From Caenorhabditis elegans (lineage: Eukaryota; Nematoda; Chromadorea; Rhabditida; Rhabditidae): a stretch of 64,000 nucleotides of DNA. The DNA lies in NCBI RefSeq assembly GCF_000002985.6, contig NC_003279.8:7378001-7442000 (forward strand), read 5' to 3'. The notes below the pieces were generated by a model. It worked only from the letters and a program-made list of their open reading frames with translations. It did not search any database and was not told the origin of the DNA. The translations under genes were made by a program, and so were the position numbers. Below are positions 47,601 through 60,200 of this stretch, in pieces. How positions within the stretch are numbered: position 1 is the first letter of the stretch; each line of letters begins with the position of its first letter.

Positions 47601-50600
47601 ATTGAGCGGAAGTGGTTTCTAACTTTTAAAATTAATGTATCAGTTTTCTAAAAATACCCCATTGATTTTCAGCAATGCAGCAGGTTCGGGTCAATGGCTT
47701 CAAATGGATCATGAACTTGAAACAAGAAATGGTCAAACTGTAGGAACACGTGGTCCAACAGGTCATAACTTGTTGACTGATGTTCGATTTGAGCTTCCTT
47801 TTGGTGAGTGGTTGTTATTCAGAATTATAATTTCTTATAGTATGGATTTTTGTTGATATTCCCCTCCTCTGTGATTAAATCTTAATTATTTTATGCTATT
47901 ATATATTCTTATATATTTCTAAATATATATATTCTAAAAGCCTGATCATGCTACTTGCTGAAGCACATTGAGCTAATTGCTGTTCATAATCAATTTACAA
48001 TTTAACTTAATTAATTGCATTCAGAAACACCTAATCTAAACCAATTCAAAATTATCTTGATATTGTTCAAAACTGAACAAACTATTCAGAAGTTAGCGGT
48101 AACAAGCTCAAAATAAAAATTATCAGATTCTCCTGTATTTGCTGATAAATTCACAGTTGAAGTAATCCTTATCTTTAACGCTGAAAAATATTAGATAATA
48201 TTTTACTGTTGAAAAAGTTTTGGAAAAACCAACGACAATTAAGATAAGAGTTGTCAATGTAAAGCAAATGGATGCAAGACTAAAATACGAGATTCCATCA
48301 GATTGATCCGTTGTTATTGATCATGCAACACGATAGACACACAATCTGTTACAGTTTTTTAGAATTTTATGAACATTTTCCAATATTCTAGTGAAACCTA
48401 ATTGTTACCATAAGATTTCTGACATGCATTTTTAACCTAAAAATGTTACTGTCAAATTCCAAAACGTTCTTTCCCATAAAATTTTTGGAATATCTTTTTC
48501 TAAAACGCTTACAATTTTTTCTCTTTTCTTCTTTCTTTCAAAAACTGTTTCCTTCTATTTTTCCATTCACATCGTATCGGTTTCTTGACACGTCTTCTTC
48601 TCTCTTTATATTCCACGTTCCATCCGTTGTTTCTCCTCTGAACAATTCCAAGTGTACCTCATACATCAAAAACGTCGAGCACTTTAGGCTTCTTCGTCTC
48701 CATGATTCACCTGAGCCTTTCTAGTTCTCTTTTCGAAGCTCCGTGTTTCCTATACATTTTTTGAACCATTTTGCGAACAAAATTTGAAATAAAATAGAGA
48801 AGCAAATTATCAAAAAATTATAATGGTATCTTTTTTTCCTTTTCTTCCCTTATGACTCTTCATTAGTCAAGTGTGACATTGAAATTTCATTACAGCATGA
48901 TAACTGACAAAATTATTTTTTGCATTTATTCTAACAATTTGATTTTTTGACTGGAATTTTTTAGATATGTCAGGTGGTTTAGTACTAGACATGTTTTGCA
49001 GCCAAAATTTTATGAGGATGACTCTAAAACTTCTGAAGCAGCTCGGAACCAAGTTCCCAGTGTAACCTTGATTATTCTTTGCATTTTCTAATTTTTTTTT
49101 TGCAAATCACTGTTTCAGTTTACATACTAATATTTGTTATTTTTTACTCTAAACGATATCCATGTCTCAAAGTTTTGTTTTGTTTTGTTGAAATCTCCAT
49201 TCATTTGTTCAAAAATAGTTCAGTCGTTTCCAGTCAGTTACCGAAAGAAATCTGAACAAAAAAATCAAAATTTCTGAAAATTTGGAATAGCCGTTTTAGT
49301 CTTCATTTCTCGAAAAGAAATGTGAGAGAGTATCTGACAACGCTTCCCATGAGGGAATACTCTTGATACTTTGCACAAATTCGCCGCTCAAGAGCTCCGA
49401 TGACAAAGAAGAAGAGGAAGAAAATGCAGATCACACAAGCAGCCACTTGTCTCTAAATCCCACTCAGATTCAGATAATTTTCAATTTTTAAAACTTTTAA
49501 CTTCAAAGAACTTCTACTCAGAAGATGTCTACATTTTGAAATTTCCCGAGCTTCAATTGTTTTTTTTTCGAGTTTTGGTGATGCAGCTCAATTTAGTAAA
49601 AATACGATAATACCAAAAACTCCGTAAAACCTCGTTTTTGCTTCATTCCAATATTTTTGAGAAATAAAAATGCAACGGTGGTAAAATAACAGAGAATAAG
49701 GTGAATGTATTCAGATTTAGCTCGGCGATAAATCTTTCACAAAGCCCCCGGCCAAGACACTAATTACGAGCCGACTGACTCTGCTCCCCGTTTTTCGCTT
49801 TTCGATTTGCTCACAAATAATGCACGGCGGTTCTGGAGCTAGCTTCCAACGGTATCACGGAGTTCACTTTTTTTTGTTTTGGAAATCATGATGGTAGTTT
49901 TTCTTTTTAATAGGTTAAATCATAAGTTTGCTTGTTGCTTTTTGAATTTACAATTAAAAATGACCTTCCGTACTAAAATTATAAAATATATTTTCAAAAA
50001 TTTTTGATTTTTTTATAGAATGCAAGTATTAATTCCTCAATTTTCGTCAAACTTAATTTTGGAAGTCGATCAAAAAATTATTCATCGGTTTTAATATTTT
50101 AATGATACTTTGATTATTTGTATGTCAAAATTGTAGGCTTTTGCACATCCACTGACCACTGACACATGACCATAGCAGTAATTTTTTAATCCTAATTTAT
50201 TCGATAGTTTGACAATTGTCGAAAACATGACCGAAAACTTGAAAAATTCAAAAAAAAAACTCAGTTTTTAAATATGTTGGACTATTTTCTACTCATTTAT
50301 GGGGTTATTCAAGTTATGTAGCAAAATGTATTTAAATACGTGTTTTTATATACTTGAATACAGTTGTGACGTAATTTTTCTACACTTTTTAATTTTCCGC
50401 CACTACTTGAATAACCCCATTAGACAAAATCCACCTACTTTGAATGCCTATAAAATGAAATTCGCCCAAAAAATTCCAAAAAATTCCAATGATACAAATT
50501 TTACTAATACTAACTGATTTTCATTCGGAAAATTAAAAAAACATTCCTTTCTCACATCTTGACAAGCTAGAAAAGGTGCTCGTAAAATATGGAAGTATTA

Positions 50601-53600
50601 GATTTGCGCCGGTGTGTTTTTTTTTTCTAGAAAATTGAACCTAGGAAAACCTCAATTTTCTTTCTTTCTTTTTTCTTTTTTGGATCTTGTAATAAACCCA
50701 ACTCTTGCATTTCGAAAAAAAAAAGAAAGAGGAAAAGTTTTGAAGTGAATACCCAAAAACAAAATTGACCCAAGTTTGAAGTCGTTAACTGATAATTGCA
50801 TATTGTTCTCTTCATTTCCTATTCTGCCTTCTCTTTTCAACTTGTTGCCGTCTTTCATTTTTGACATATCAACTGCATAGAAGCTTCAACTTTTCTTCGG
50901 GAGGAGACAAGGCTCGGCTCCTAATTTGGCACACATACTTCTTCTTCTGCTTCTTCCTTCGATGTCAACGTCTTCTTCGTCTTCTTCGTATTCTTCGGTG
51001 ACAACGATGGCGCCAAGAAGCAAACGACAAAAAGACGAAGAAGTCGTTTTCCACATCATCTTCTGCTTCTACTACTCCCTCCCTTATGTTACTTTTCTTC
51101 TCCATTCTCCGTCCCCGTCTTCCGTTTTTTTCTCCTTTTTCTCCATCTCCATCTCTTTTTCTGCTTTGTATTCTGAGCAAGGGGCACCTGTTTCTTTTTG
51201 TTTTGTTAAGCTCCAGGATCTGAATAATCACATTTTCTTCTGATCTATCTGTAACAATCATTGAAAAACGGTTTTCTTCAAAATTTTAGGATGTCTTTCA
51301 GATACATTAAACATCAGTAAAGTCTTATCAATGGCAATATTGTTTATTTATTATATATAGTCCAACATAACCGATTATTTCAATCAAAAATGTCAAAACT
51401 TGTATGATTCTTCAATCTCTCCAGCCAGTCAATTTTTACAAAAAATCCAATTTTGATAAACTTAAATTATTTGAAGAGATTTACTATGATATCGTGGCAT
51501 TTACACACATTTACACTTTCAATGCCAAGACTTATGAAAAAAAAAACCCTATTTTCGCGGTTTTGGTATTTTTCTGATCTGTTTTTCAATTTCAATATTT
51601 TCTAGTAGTCCTCTGTGCACTTGTTCACATATTTACCCATTTTTCAATACAAATCTCCAATTTGACAACATGCCCGTCTAAGAAATTGCAACACACATAC
51701 AATCATTGAAGATGCGCAAATTGTCTCATTCGACATCCGGAATGGGCTCAACCGAGCTGTCGAATCTCTGCTCTTGACACTTGTTTCGATACGCACACAT
51801 ACACATATATTCCACACAGCTTCACCACCACTTCTACCAACATCATATATCTCTTTTTCACACAAAATACGCCCATATTCTTCTTCTACTTTTCCTTCAT
51901 CTTTTCCATCTTTTTGGGAAAAGTTTTGAAGAAATTCCATAAAGCATTCCAAGATAATTCATTGTTTTCAAAATTTTAATATTTAATTTCTTCTAGTTTA
52001 AACTCTAGGAAACTAGAGCTCATATATATTTTTCACAATTTCTTCGTGGAAATTTTCGAATATGGGTAGTTTTGGTTCATAGTTTATTCATACTCATCGT
52101 GTCCATATTCCTTCGATCAAACTTTTTCCTTCTTATCGCCTTGCTCATTTTTCTTTTTTTCTCTATTTCCCCGAACGAAAACTTTCAAAGACATAGATTT
52201 AAAATGCATTGAACCAATCAATCAACTGAATTTTCTGCGAATTTTCAATTTTTTCAATCAATTTTCGAACTTCTTTCAGATGTACAAGGCCACGACGAAG
52301 ATATTCAGTCCAGATTGCTCGCGTTGAACGGACTCATCGAACACGTAAGTTTGAAATAGTTTGAAGATCGAATAGTGGCAGTTCTTCACTCATTTAATAT
52401 TTAAATTTTGATTACATGGATCTGAAAGATAATAGAAGTTTGTGAATGTGGCAATGCTCAGAGTTTTAATCACCCGAACATGTTTTGAATTTTCCAATTT
52501 TCCTAACTTTGACAATTTTTTTTTTAAATCTGACCTCTGTCGCAAGTTTTTATAAATATTTGATCATAAGACAAAAAAATAACTTTCTGTCGACAGGAAA
52601 CTTGCAATATTAAACGTCAGAAACAAATGTTCATTTTGAAACTTTGGAACCTTCTGAACAAACGTGTCACAATTAACAATAGTACGAAATTTTCAGGATC
52701 AGCTGGGCCCCAACAACCATCACAGGGCGCCGTTTAACCATTGTAAGTTTATTTTAATAATAATATGAACTTTTTAAAGTAAATAATACAACAATGTTTT
52801 CCTTGGAGGGCCTCATGAAAAAAACCCCTTTGATAATCTATCAACTCACTTTTAAAGCACTTAGTCATATTTTGTTCAACCCCATTCACAACAAAAAGTG
52901 AGAAATGATTGATAGCGGGGTTAGTATCAATAAAGAGCCTTTTACTTCTTTCCAGCGGGTTTGAGTGAAGACAGTGATTATACATCCGACGTGTCCGTTC
53001 CAGTCAACCATCATCAATTACATCCAAACAGTTCGGCACATCAATACGAATCACATCTACATCCACATCGAACACGTCAATTGTTACACACTCGTGAAGG
53101 CGCAGTAAGTTGGTAAATACAGGGTGACCAGTTTTTATGGATAAAATATTGAAAGTTATTTATCTAGTTTTGAGTAGTCAGCTTTTAAAAAATATAATTA
53201 GATCTTAAGTATATTTTTAAATATAAATTATGACTACACCTGAAAACAAACATATTGCCCGTGAACGCCAGTTACCAAGAAGTTGGAGAGTTGTGAAAAT
53301 TTCACAATCGGGAGTGTGACTGTTTGGCAGGACATTCACAGTGTTCCGCACCGTACTATGAAAACACTTTGATACGCACAGTGCGAGGTTAAATATACGG
53401 CGGAGAACTCGGTAGATGTCTGATCATTCTAATAATTCATACCTCAAATTGTGTAATCCTTTCAAATAAAGTAAACTCCAAAGATTTTGAAGTATTAGGT
53501 CAGTCAATAAGTTTTGTCGTTTTTTTCAGTTTTGATTTTTTCTTAGATATTTTTTTGTGGTAGTATAGAAGACTGTTAGTAATGACAAGCCCAACGATAT

Positions 53601-56600
53601 CAGCCATATCGGTTAACTTCCAAATTATTTAAAACTCCGAACTATGACAACGAAAAAGACAATTTTTTTTTCGATTTTTTTTATTTCCTCATGAAATCAA
53701 AAACTTTGTATCCGTAGATGTATTAGACAGTTAGTTAAATAAAACTGAAAATTTTCAGACTCAGGCTTAGCTTACTGGTAGCGCTACATCTGTTGAAAGT
53801 GCCTAAAACGCTTGCAAAATTGCCTTTTTTATTTTTGAGCGGTGCTAACTTTGAAACCATGAGAGATATACAAAAGTAATGTATTACAACATTAATGTGC
53901 ACATTATAAGCTACAATTTATCAGTTTGATGCAACGTTGGGTCTCCTCCCGTTTCTGAGTTACAGACGATAGTAGTGAGCTTGGTCCAATTTTCAAAGGA
54001 GCAAAAAAAATGCATGATCAGAAAAATATGAAAAATATTGCAAAAACCCATTTTATTCTTCTCAGATGTAATATTTTTATTATCAATTAGGCTATCATAA
54101 TCAAAAAACAGTTAGAAGTTATCTCTCAAAAAATATTTTCGGATATTTTTTCCAGATGTTTTTTGAAATTTTTCAGAAATTTCCGCAACTTTTGTTTTAC
54201 GATTCATATCTTTGCGCACACATGAGATATAACAAAACGGTCAACTGAGTACCTGTTAACAATTGAAAAGCACTTTTTGATTTAAAGATTTTTGATCTGA
54301 TACCTGGTTTTGGAGTTACATGCAAAAACATGAAAAATTAGGATTTTTTGAAAATTGGACCAAGCTCACTACTATCGTCTGTAACTCAGAAACGGGAGGA
54401 GACCCAACGTTGCATCAAACTGATAAATTGTAGCTTATAATGTGCACATTAATGTTGTAATAAATTACTTTTGTATATCTCTCATGGTTTCAAAGTTAGC
54501 ACCGCTCAAAAATAAAAAAGGCAATTTTGCAAGCGTCTTAGGCACTTTCAACAGATGTAGCGCTACCAGTAAGCTAAGCCTGAGTCTGAAAATTTTCAGT
54601 TATATTTAACTAACTGTCTAATACATCTACGCATACAAAGTTTTTGATTTCATGAGGAAATTAAAAAAATCGAAAAAAATTTTTTTTTTCGTTGTCATAG
54701 TTCGGAGTTTTAAATAACCTGGAAGTTGACCGATATGGCTGATATCGTTGGGCTTGTCATTACTAACAATCTTCTATACCACAAAAAAATATCTAAGAAA
54801 AAATCAAAACTGGAAAAAACGACAAAACTTATTGACTGACCTAATACATAGTTGAAATAAATAATTGTTAATCACCAGGAGCAATTTCACATTCCCAAAC
54901 TTCTACATTGATTCGGAAAATGTTTTTGGATGTTTTAACTTTTTTATACTATAATTATAATTTCAATTGATCCCTATAATTTTGGTCATCCTGTAATTGT
55001 TCGAGAGGGTGGAACAATTTCCTAAAAATTCCCTCTCGAATAGAGGAACTAGAAATCTTAATTGAAAAGTCTTTGGAACAAAATCTTAGACGTTGCAGGC
55101 GAGTTATGAGGACGAAGAAGACGCCTATCACGCTAGACATCAACCCGAATCCGACGACTATAACCACCAAGACACCTACGATCAACATTCGTCGTATTAT
55201 AACGACGAATACGCGCCAAGTGGTAGTAGCAGTCAATATCAACGGCAAGGATATCAAGATCAAGATCAACAACATCAGAATATATACGAGGACACGGTGA
55301 CTCCGGTTCGAGAATTTGGCGAGTCGGCCGTTCCGCCGGCTGCTTCATCGTCTAGACGTCAATTCGATCAGGTTTACGGGTACGCATCTAGCAGTGAAGA
55401 ACGATATGACACACCGATGTCAAGTGGTCGACTGCCAAGAGATGAACCAATTCTTGAGCACAGTGAACCAGAATACGTGTACGATCAGAATGGTTATCCC
55501 GAAGAAGACAACTATGGAATTAATCCAACATATTCGGAAGATCATTTTGAAGGTCAAACAAATGACTATTCTACGACACATCAAGAACCTAATGATTTTA
55601 GGAATGATTATAATTCTAGTTATCAAAGGTTTGTTTTATCAAAAAGTGAGGGAACTCCAATGTAATGTGATCTACAGATCAAAAAGATATTTTCATATTA
55701 GTGTTGCATCTGCTCTCTGATCTCATTTGACTCATATCTCGGTTGTCTTTAATTTGATCAGAAAGAAAAAAAAATAGACCAAAGGGGGTGCAAGACTAAT
55801 AAAAGAAAGGAAACTACATACTTGTAACAGATAAAACATTTCCTCCGACACACTGGTTATGAGTCTTTTTAGAAGATTCCAAGATTAAAAAATGTTCCAA
55901 GAAAAAACCTGAGAATAAAAATAAAAATTCTTGTTTGAAAATTAACTTTCAGTTTTCAGAGAATATTGGAATGAGAGTGAGCCGCTTTCTTATAATAGTA
56001 GGCCTCCAAACGGACATATTAGAACGTAAGTTTAATTTATTCTACCGTGATTATGTAGCAAGCCCCCAAAATGTGTTCAATGCTTAAACCTATGTAATGG
56101 TTGAATAATTTTTATAGAACTACATTCATTTTAAGACTTAGAAGATTATATTTATGAAAATTCACATAAAAGCTCAATGAACACATAAATAGAAATAAAC
56201 AGTTACATTTAGAAAAATATCAAAAAATTCTTTTAAAGCTGTTTTTTATACAAAATTTCTGCCCCAAGTGAAACCGAAACTATTTCTTAATATTACAGAG
56301 GTGCAAACACTTGGCGCGAACCATCTACGTCATCTCGCCCAACATCTTCCCAAGCATGGAATTATCAAGATGACACTCACCAATATGATGAAGTTGATCG
56401 TGGATCCCGAGTATCTTTCACAAGAACACCATCAGTAGATAGAACAGATAGACCAAGTGAAAGTGGTGGAGGATTTTATGATGAAATGTCAGAAAGGTTG
56501 GTAATACCAGATTCATTTTCTAAAAGAATATGGAAAATTACAGTGGAAGACCAGGGCGTCCAGATTCTCACCATAATTGGAGATATGATTCAATTCAAGA

Positions 56601-57226
56601 AGAAGATAATGAAAAAGACAACTGGAAACAACATGTGGAAGGCTACGAAGAAGGACAGGAAGAGGTATCGATAGTTTCTATGGAAACCGCTGAAAAAAAA
56701 ACTGAAAATGAGGTTTCCGCCTCACTGATTACATAGCTTTGAAAAAAAAAAGGGAATCGCGTGTTAGTATTCAACTTCTTCATTTCTTTTTTCGACTATA
56801 TTTATTTAAATGGGACAATAATTACAAGTCCCGGCATGCTGCAACCAAAAATTGTCTGCTGTAGAATATATTCTAGATATACTTGCTGGAATTTCTATAA
56901 TTATTCTAATTATTTTCTATAGCTATATTTTGTACCTTCAATTGCCTCTATAATTACTTTTGAATAACCTTCTATAACTGCCATTTTGCAAATACTAAAG
57001 CTCAACAAGATTCATAAATATTCAGAAACAAAAGGACAATCAAAAACCTAATGATCATAGTGCAGCTTCACCTCAAGATCACTATCATCGATCAGATTCA
57101 ACAGCGCAACAAGATTTCGGAAACAATATCGTTCGTCAGACAATTCAAGAAGAAGAGGAAAAAAGGAATTATCAGGAACTTTGGCATAATGCTTACAAGA
57201 GAGTTTGTGCTGATCTCGGAATTAAG
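44668..57226 (+). CDS. unc-13: UNC-13 (Munc13), N-terminal part of the long isoform: C2A domain and linker
   Basis: UNC-13 primes synaptic vesicles at the active zone by opening syntaxin. Thirteen exons keep one frame for 646 codons: 44668-44857, 44958-44987, 46934-47033, 47329-47439, 47673-47803, 52280-52344, 52697-52742, 52956-53104, 55099-55628, 55960-56025, 56299-56496, 56544-56664, 57026-57226. Codons about 55-187 are the C2A domain, colinear with vertebrate Munc13 ([35 protein letters not shown]). In vertebrates this domain binds RIM rather than calcium. Codons 188-646 are acidic, Tyr/Gln/Ser-rich and probably disordered. The C1, C2B, MUN and C2C regions lie beyond the window. The 5' end is unresolved: the first exon found is open upstream of its first ATG (44785, codon 40; next 44830) and looks coding throughout. 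Translation may therefore begin in an unfound exon, or this exon may be trans-spliced at 44667 (ACTCTCCAG). Confidence 0.96.
44988..46933 (+). other. unc-13 intron 2 (1.95 kb)
   Basis: AT-rich except for a GC-richer island at about 45350-45960. That island contains a 69-codon open frame (45352-45561) with no recognisable motif. I treat it as possible regulatory DNA, not a gene. Confidence 0.4.
47804..52279 (+). other. unc-13 intron 5 (4.5 kb)
   Basis: Largest intron within the identified exon series. It contains the small TTA-flanked inverted-repeat element at 50300-50419, GC-richer patches at about 49320-49460, 49740-49860 and 50890-51200, and an AT-rich TATATA tract near 47900. I see no alternative exon with convincing coding sequence. 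Confidence 0.5.
50300..50419. mobile_element. 120-bp miniature inverted-repeat element with TTA target duplication
   Basis: Perfect 15-base terminal inverted repeats, TGGGGTTATTCAAGT at 50300-50314 and its complement at 50405-50419. Both are flanked directly by TTA (50297-50299 and 50420-50422). A TTA/TWA duplication is the hallmark of PIF/Harbinger-type elements. At 120 bases it is non-coding and would need a transposase from elsewhere. Confidence 0.75.
53120..54993. mobile_element. Candidate older element with CAGGGTGACCA ends
   Basis: CAGGGTGACCA at 53120-53130 and TGGTCATCCTG at 54983-54993 are 11-base inverted ends with one mismatch, each preceded or followed by TA. Without the inner insertion the element would be about 520 bases. 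The short ends make this tentative. Confidence 0.45.
53495..54844. mobile_element. 1.35-kb foldback element with mariner-like ends
   Basis: Arms of about 500 bases (53495-53996 and about 54346-54844) are near-perfect inverted copies around a loop of about 350 bases. Ends read TTAGGTCAGTCAATAAG and the reverse complement, flanked by TA on both sides (53493-53494, 54845-54846). TTAGG-type ends and TA duplication are typical of mariner elements. No transposase frame is present, so it is a non-autonomous foldback derivative. Confidence 0.82.
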
Positions 57227-60200
57227 GTACGCTATTTTGTAACTTTATTTCTTTTCGAAAATGGGGAGATGGGGGTATATTGTGTATGTAATCAGTCGGA
57301 GCCTAACACGTACTCTCCAATTTCCGGAGTGCAATAATTGAATGGCAGATGGAGAATGGATGGAGAAATAAAGAAGTGAAGTAGAACAAACAATAGATCA
57401 GAATAACAAGATTCGAGTACTGAAGAACAAGATAACGACAACATGACATTTTTCCAGAAGAATCTGTTTTTTTGTAGTTCATCTTATTTCCGGTTATACA
57501 ATTGTTATATCTCAAACTTGTAGTGTACAAAGTTTGGAGTTGAAAGTTGATTCAAACAAAAAAATCGATAGTGAGCTTCCTATAAATTCTGGTTTTTATT
57601 TTCTTTTCCTTTTTCCATTTTTTCCATACTCTGTGGTGCATTTTTTGTGCATTCCTTATTTACTCTTCCTAAAATGTCTGACTCCACAAGTAATACATTA
57701 ATTATCTAAAAAAAAAGAGATCGTGGACATAAATATATGCTTCTAATTTTCTTCTAATTGTTAATAGTTACCCATTAATATCCCATCACTAGAATATCAA
57801 AGTTTCTAGTAATTTTTCATTCTGAAAATGTTTTTCTGACAACTTTTCTAGTTTCGTATACCATGCATCTAGTCTCTTAACCCCCACGGGAAGAGTAAGA
57901 AGAACTCTCTTTTTTGGTCAATGACCCAACACTCGTGACGCTTCCATAATTCAAATTCTGTGTGCTTGAAACACTCCCGAGACACCGCCGACACGACCTC
58001 GAACCACTGGATATTCTTAGCTTTGAACACATTTCTCAACGTCAAAAACTGAAGATAGCGGGACCCCAAAGAAAAGATATAGATGGCAAAAACTATTCTC
58101 ATGTCTCACATTTGTCTTTTCATCTCTTTCCGTATCCGGTTTCTTTTTGCCCTTTTTTGAATCATTTTAAATATTTATTGCAAAATTCAGTGATTGATAT
58201 TTATGATCGAAATGTAAATGTAAACTATAAAAAATTTTTAATGAGAGAGACGGCGAGGGAGCACTTGTTTACCACTAGGGACACGGAAATTTTTCTTTCA
58301 TTTCCATTCATTCTCATTTTGTTTTCAGTTTTGAGAAATTTTTTAAAGCCTTTTTGTGAACTTTAGTTAAAAATTTACTTCTTTTTACAATTATAATAAT
58401 TCGTAGTGTAATTGATTTTGTTATTTGATAATTACGTCGAAAATTTCCAGATATATTTCTAATTTAAGTTACCAGGACTAGATTTGAACAGATTTTTGGC
58501 ATTATCGAGAAACATTTATTTGAAAATTTTATCAATCAAGCGGAAAAACAATCGCTACATAAACTTTTTCATAAACTGTAGCATAAAATTTTTTTCTTGT
58601 GGCGAGACCCATCCGAATAAATCCGTGTGTTTTCGTGTGACCGAGTTTTATAAAATTACAAAATTAACTTACCAAAGATTTCCTCAATGCACATTTATTT
58701 TCAAAATTCAATCCATAATTCTTCTGTGTAGGCGTTCTTGTTTTTAAAACCTAAAAAAAACACAAAAAAAGAAAATATTTTTAGAGAACCAGGAGCTCAA
58801 TCATTAATTTTCGTTTTCTAACTTCCCACATTTATGAACACCTAGACGAAAAAAATTTTCATATATAACAATGCCATTTTCTAACTCGGTTTTCTATAAG
58901 TCCCGACGACGACGGCTACGATTAAAAATTCAATTCAAACCCGCTCTTTTTTTCGTTTTTTGACTGCTTTTTTTCTGTCGCTCTATATCCATTGGCAAAC
59001 ATACACCGGTTTTTCTCGGACCCGTGAATATAGAAAAGCATGCATCCATGTCAAATATTTTCATGGTCCTTTTGGCACACACTTTTCATTCCGAGTGACA
59101 CTGCTCTGGAAAAAAACTATCAGAAAAAGATGTTCAGACGTGAGGTGTATGTACACTTGGATATTTAATTAGTCAAATTATTAGTTGTCACTCGTTTTCT
59201 CTCGGACTCTCCAACTCTCTTGAAAGCACTCTTTTTCCTTCGCCTCCAAAAGTTTTTTTTTGCTATTTTGTATGTGCATACTCGGAATATTTTTAGCATT
59301 CAATTTTCATACTCTCGCTTCAACGAAGCTCTCGAATTCTAACTAGAACAAAAAATGAACAGAATGAGGAAATGTGAACGGTTTTTGAGAACTTCAATTT
59401 TTTGAAAAACTCAAATTAAAACATTAAAGCAAAAATAAGCGTTTCCGTCATAGTTCAATATCTGAACTTCATTGATAACAAGTTCCTAGTTATTTTTTTA
59501 TTTATTTGTTAACTTTTGAATAACATAACAGACCGACCAAAAAAACTTCGAATGTCTCCATTTCAAAAAAAAATGTCCTCAAAACACGCACGTTCACCTG
59601 CTCAATTTTTAGCACGTTAAAATAATATAGTAAGGAATTAAAATATTGCAGTGGTCAGCTGTTTTTTTTGTTGTTAGAGTTTCAAAGCTCTACCAACTCT
59701 GATCATTTTTGGCTTCTGATTGTACATTTCCACCTCTAATTTGTCGTTCAATCTTTCAGATATTTTTTATTAGCTTCATTTTTTGGATCACAACTAATTT
59801 GAAACGTTTGAAACTGGCATTTATAGTTCTCACGAAATATAGTTAAACTTGAAATATCAAAATGAAGGTAGTGTTTTTTTATTTATGTAAAAATGATGTC
59901 AGATTAGCTGTTTACTTTTATTTAGCTGGGTTCGTTTTTCTACAATTAATACAACTCAATTGAAGGTGGTCTAGAGCCGAGGGAATTTTTAAAGCTACTT
60001 ATGTGAACCTAAAATCAATATATATAGTTTTAAAGCTTCAAAACAAATTTTGAAACTGTTTCTAATTACAATCAAAAAGTAGTCACTACTCAATTTTTCA
60101 AATATCATTTCGAAGTTAGCCAAATGCTTTTTTTTTTCAAAAAGTCCCCTATTTTAAATTAGGCCGAAATCCTCACTGGCTCTTCTCTCCCTTTATTAGA

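Larger units (their letters stand above)
53105..55098 (+). other. unc-13 intron 8, filled with nested repeats
   Basis: Almost the whole 1994-base intron is accounted for by the foldback element at 53495-54844 lying inside a candidate older element at 53120-54993. The original intron would have been about 120 bases. Confidence 0.55.

Noticed and set aside
50965..51261. 98-codon minus-strand Arg/Glu-rich frame in unc-13 intron 5
   Set aside because: It comes from a CTTCTTC-rich simple-sequence tract and has no sign of a gene.
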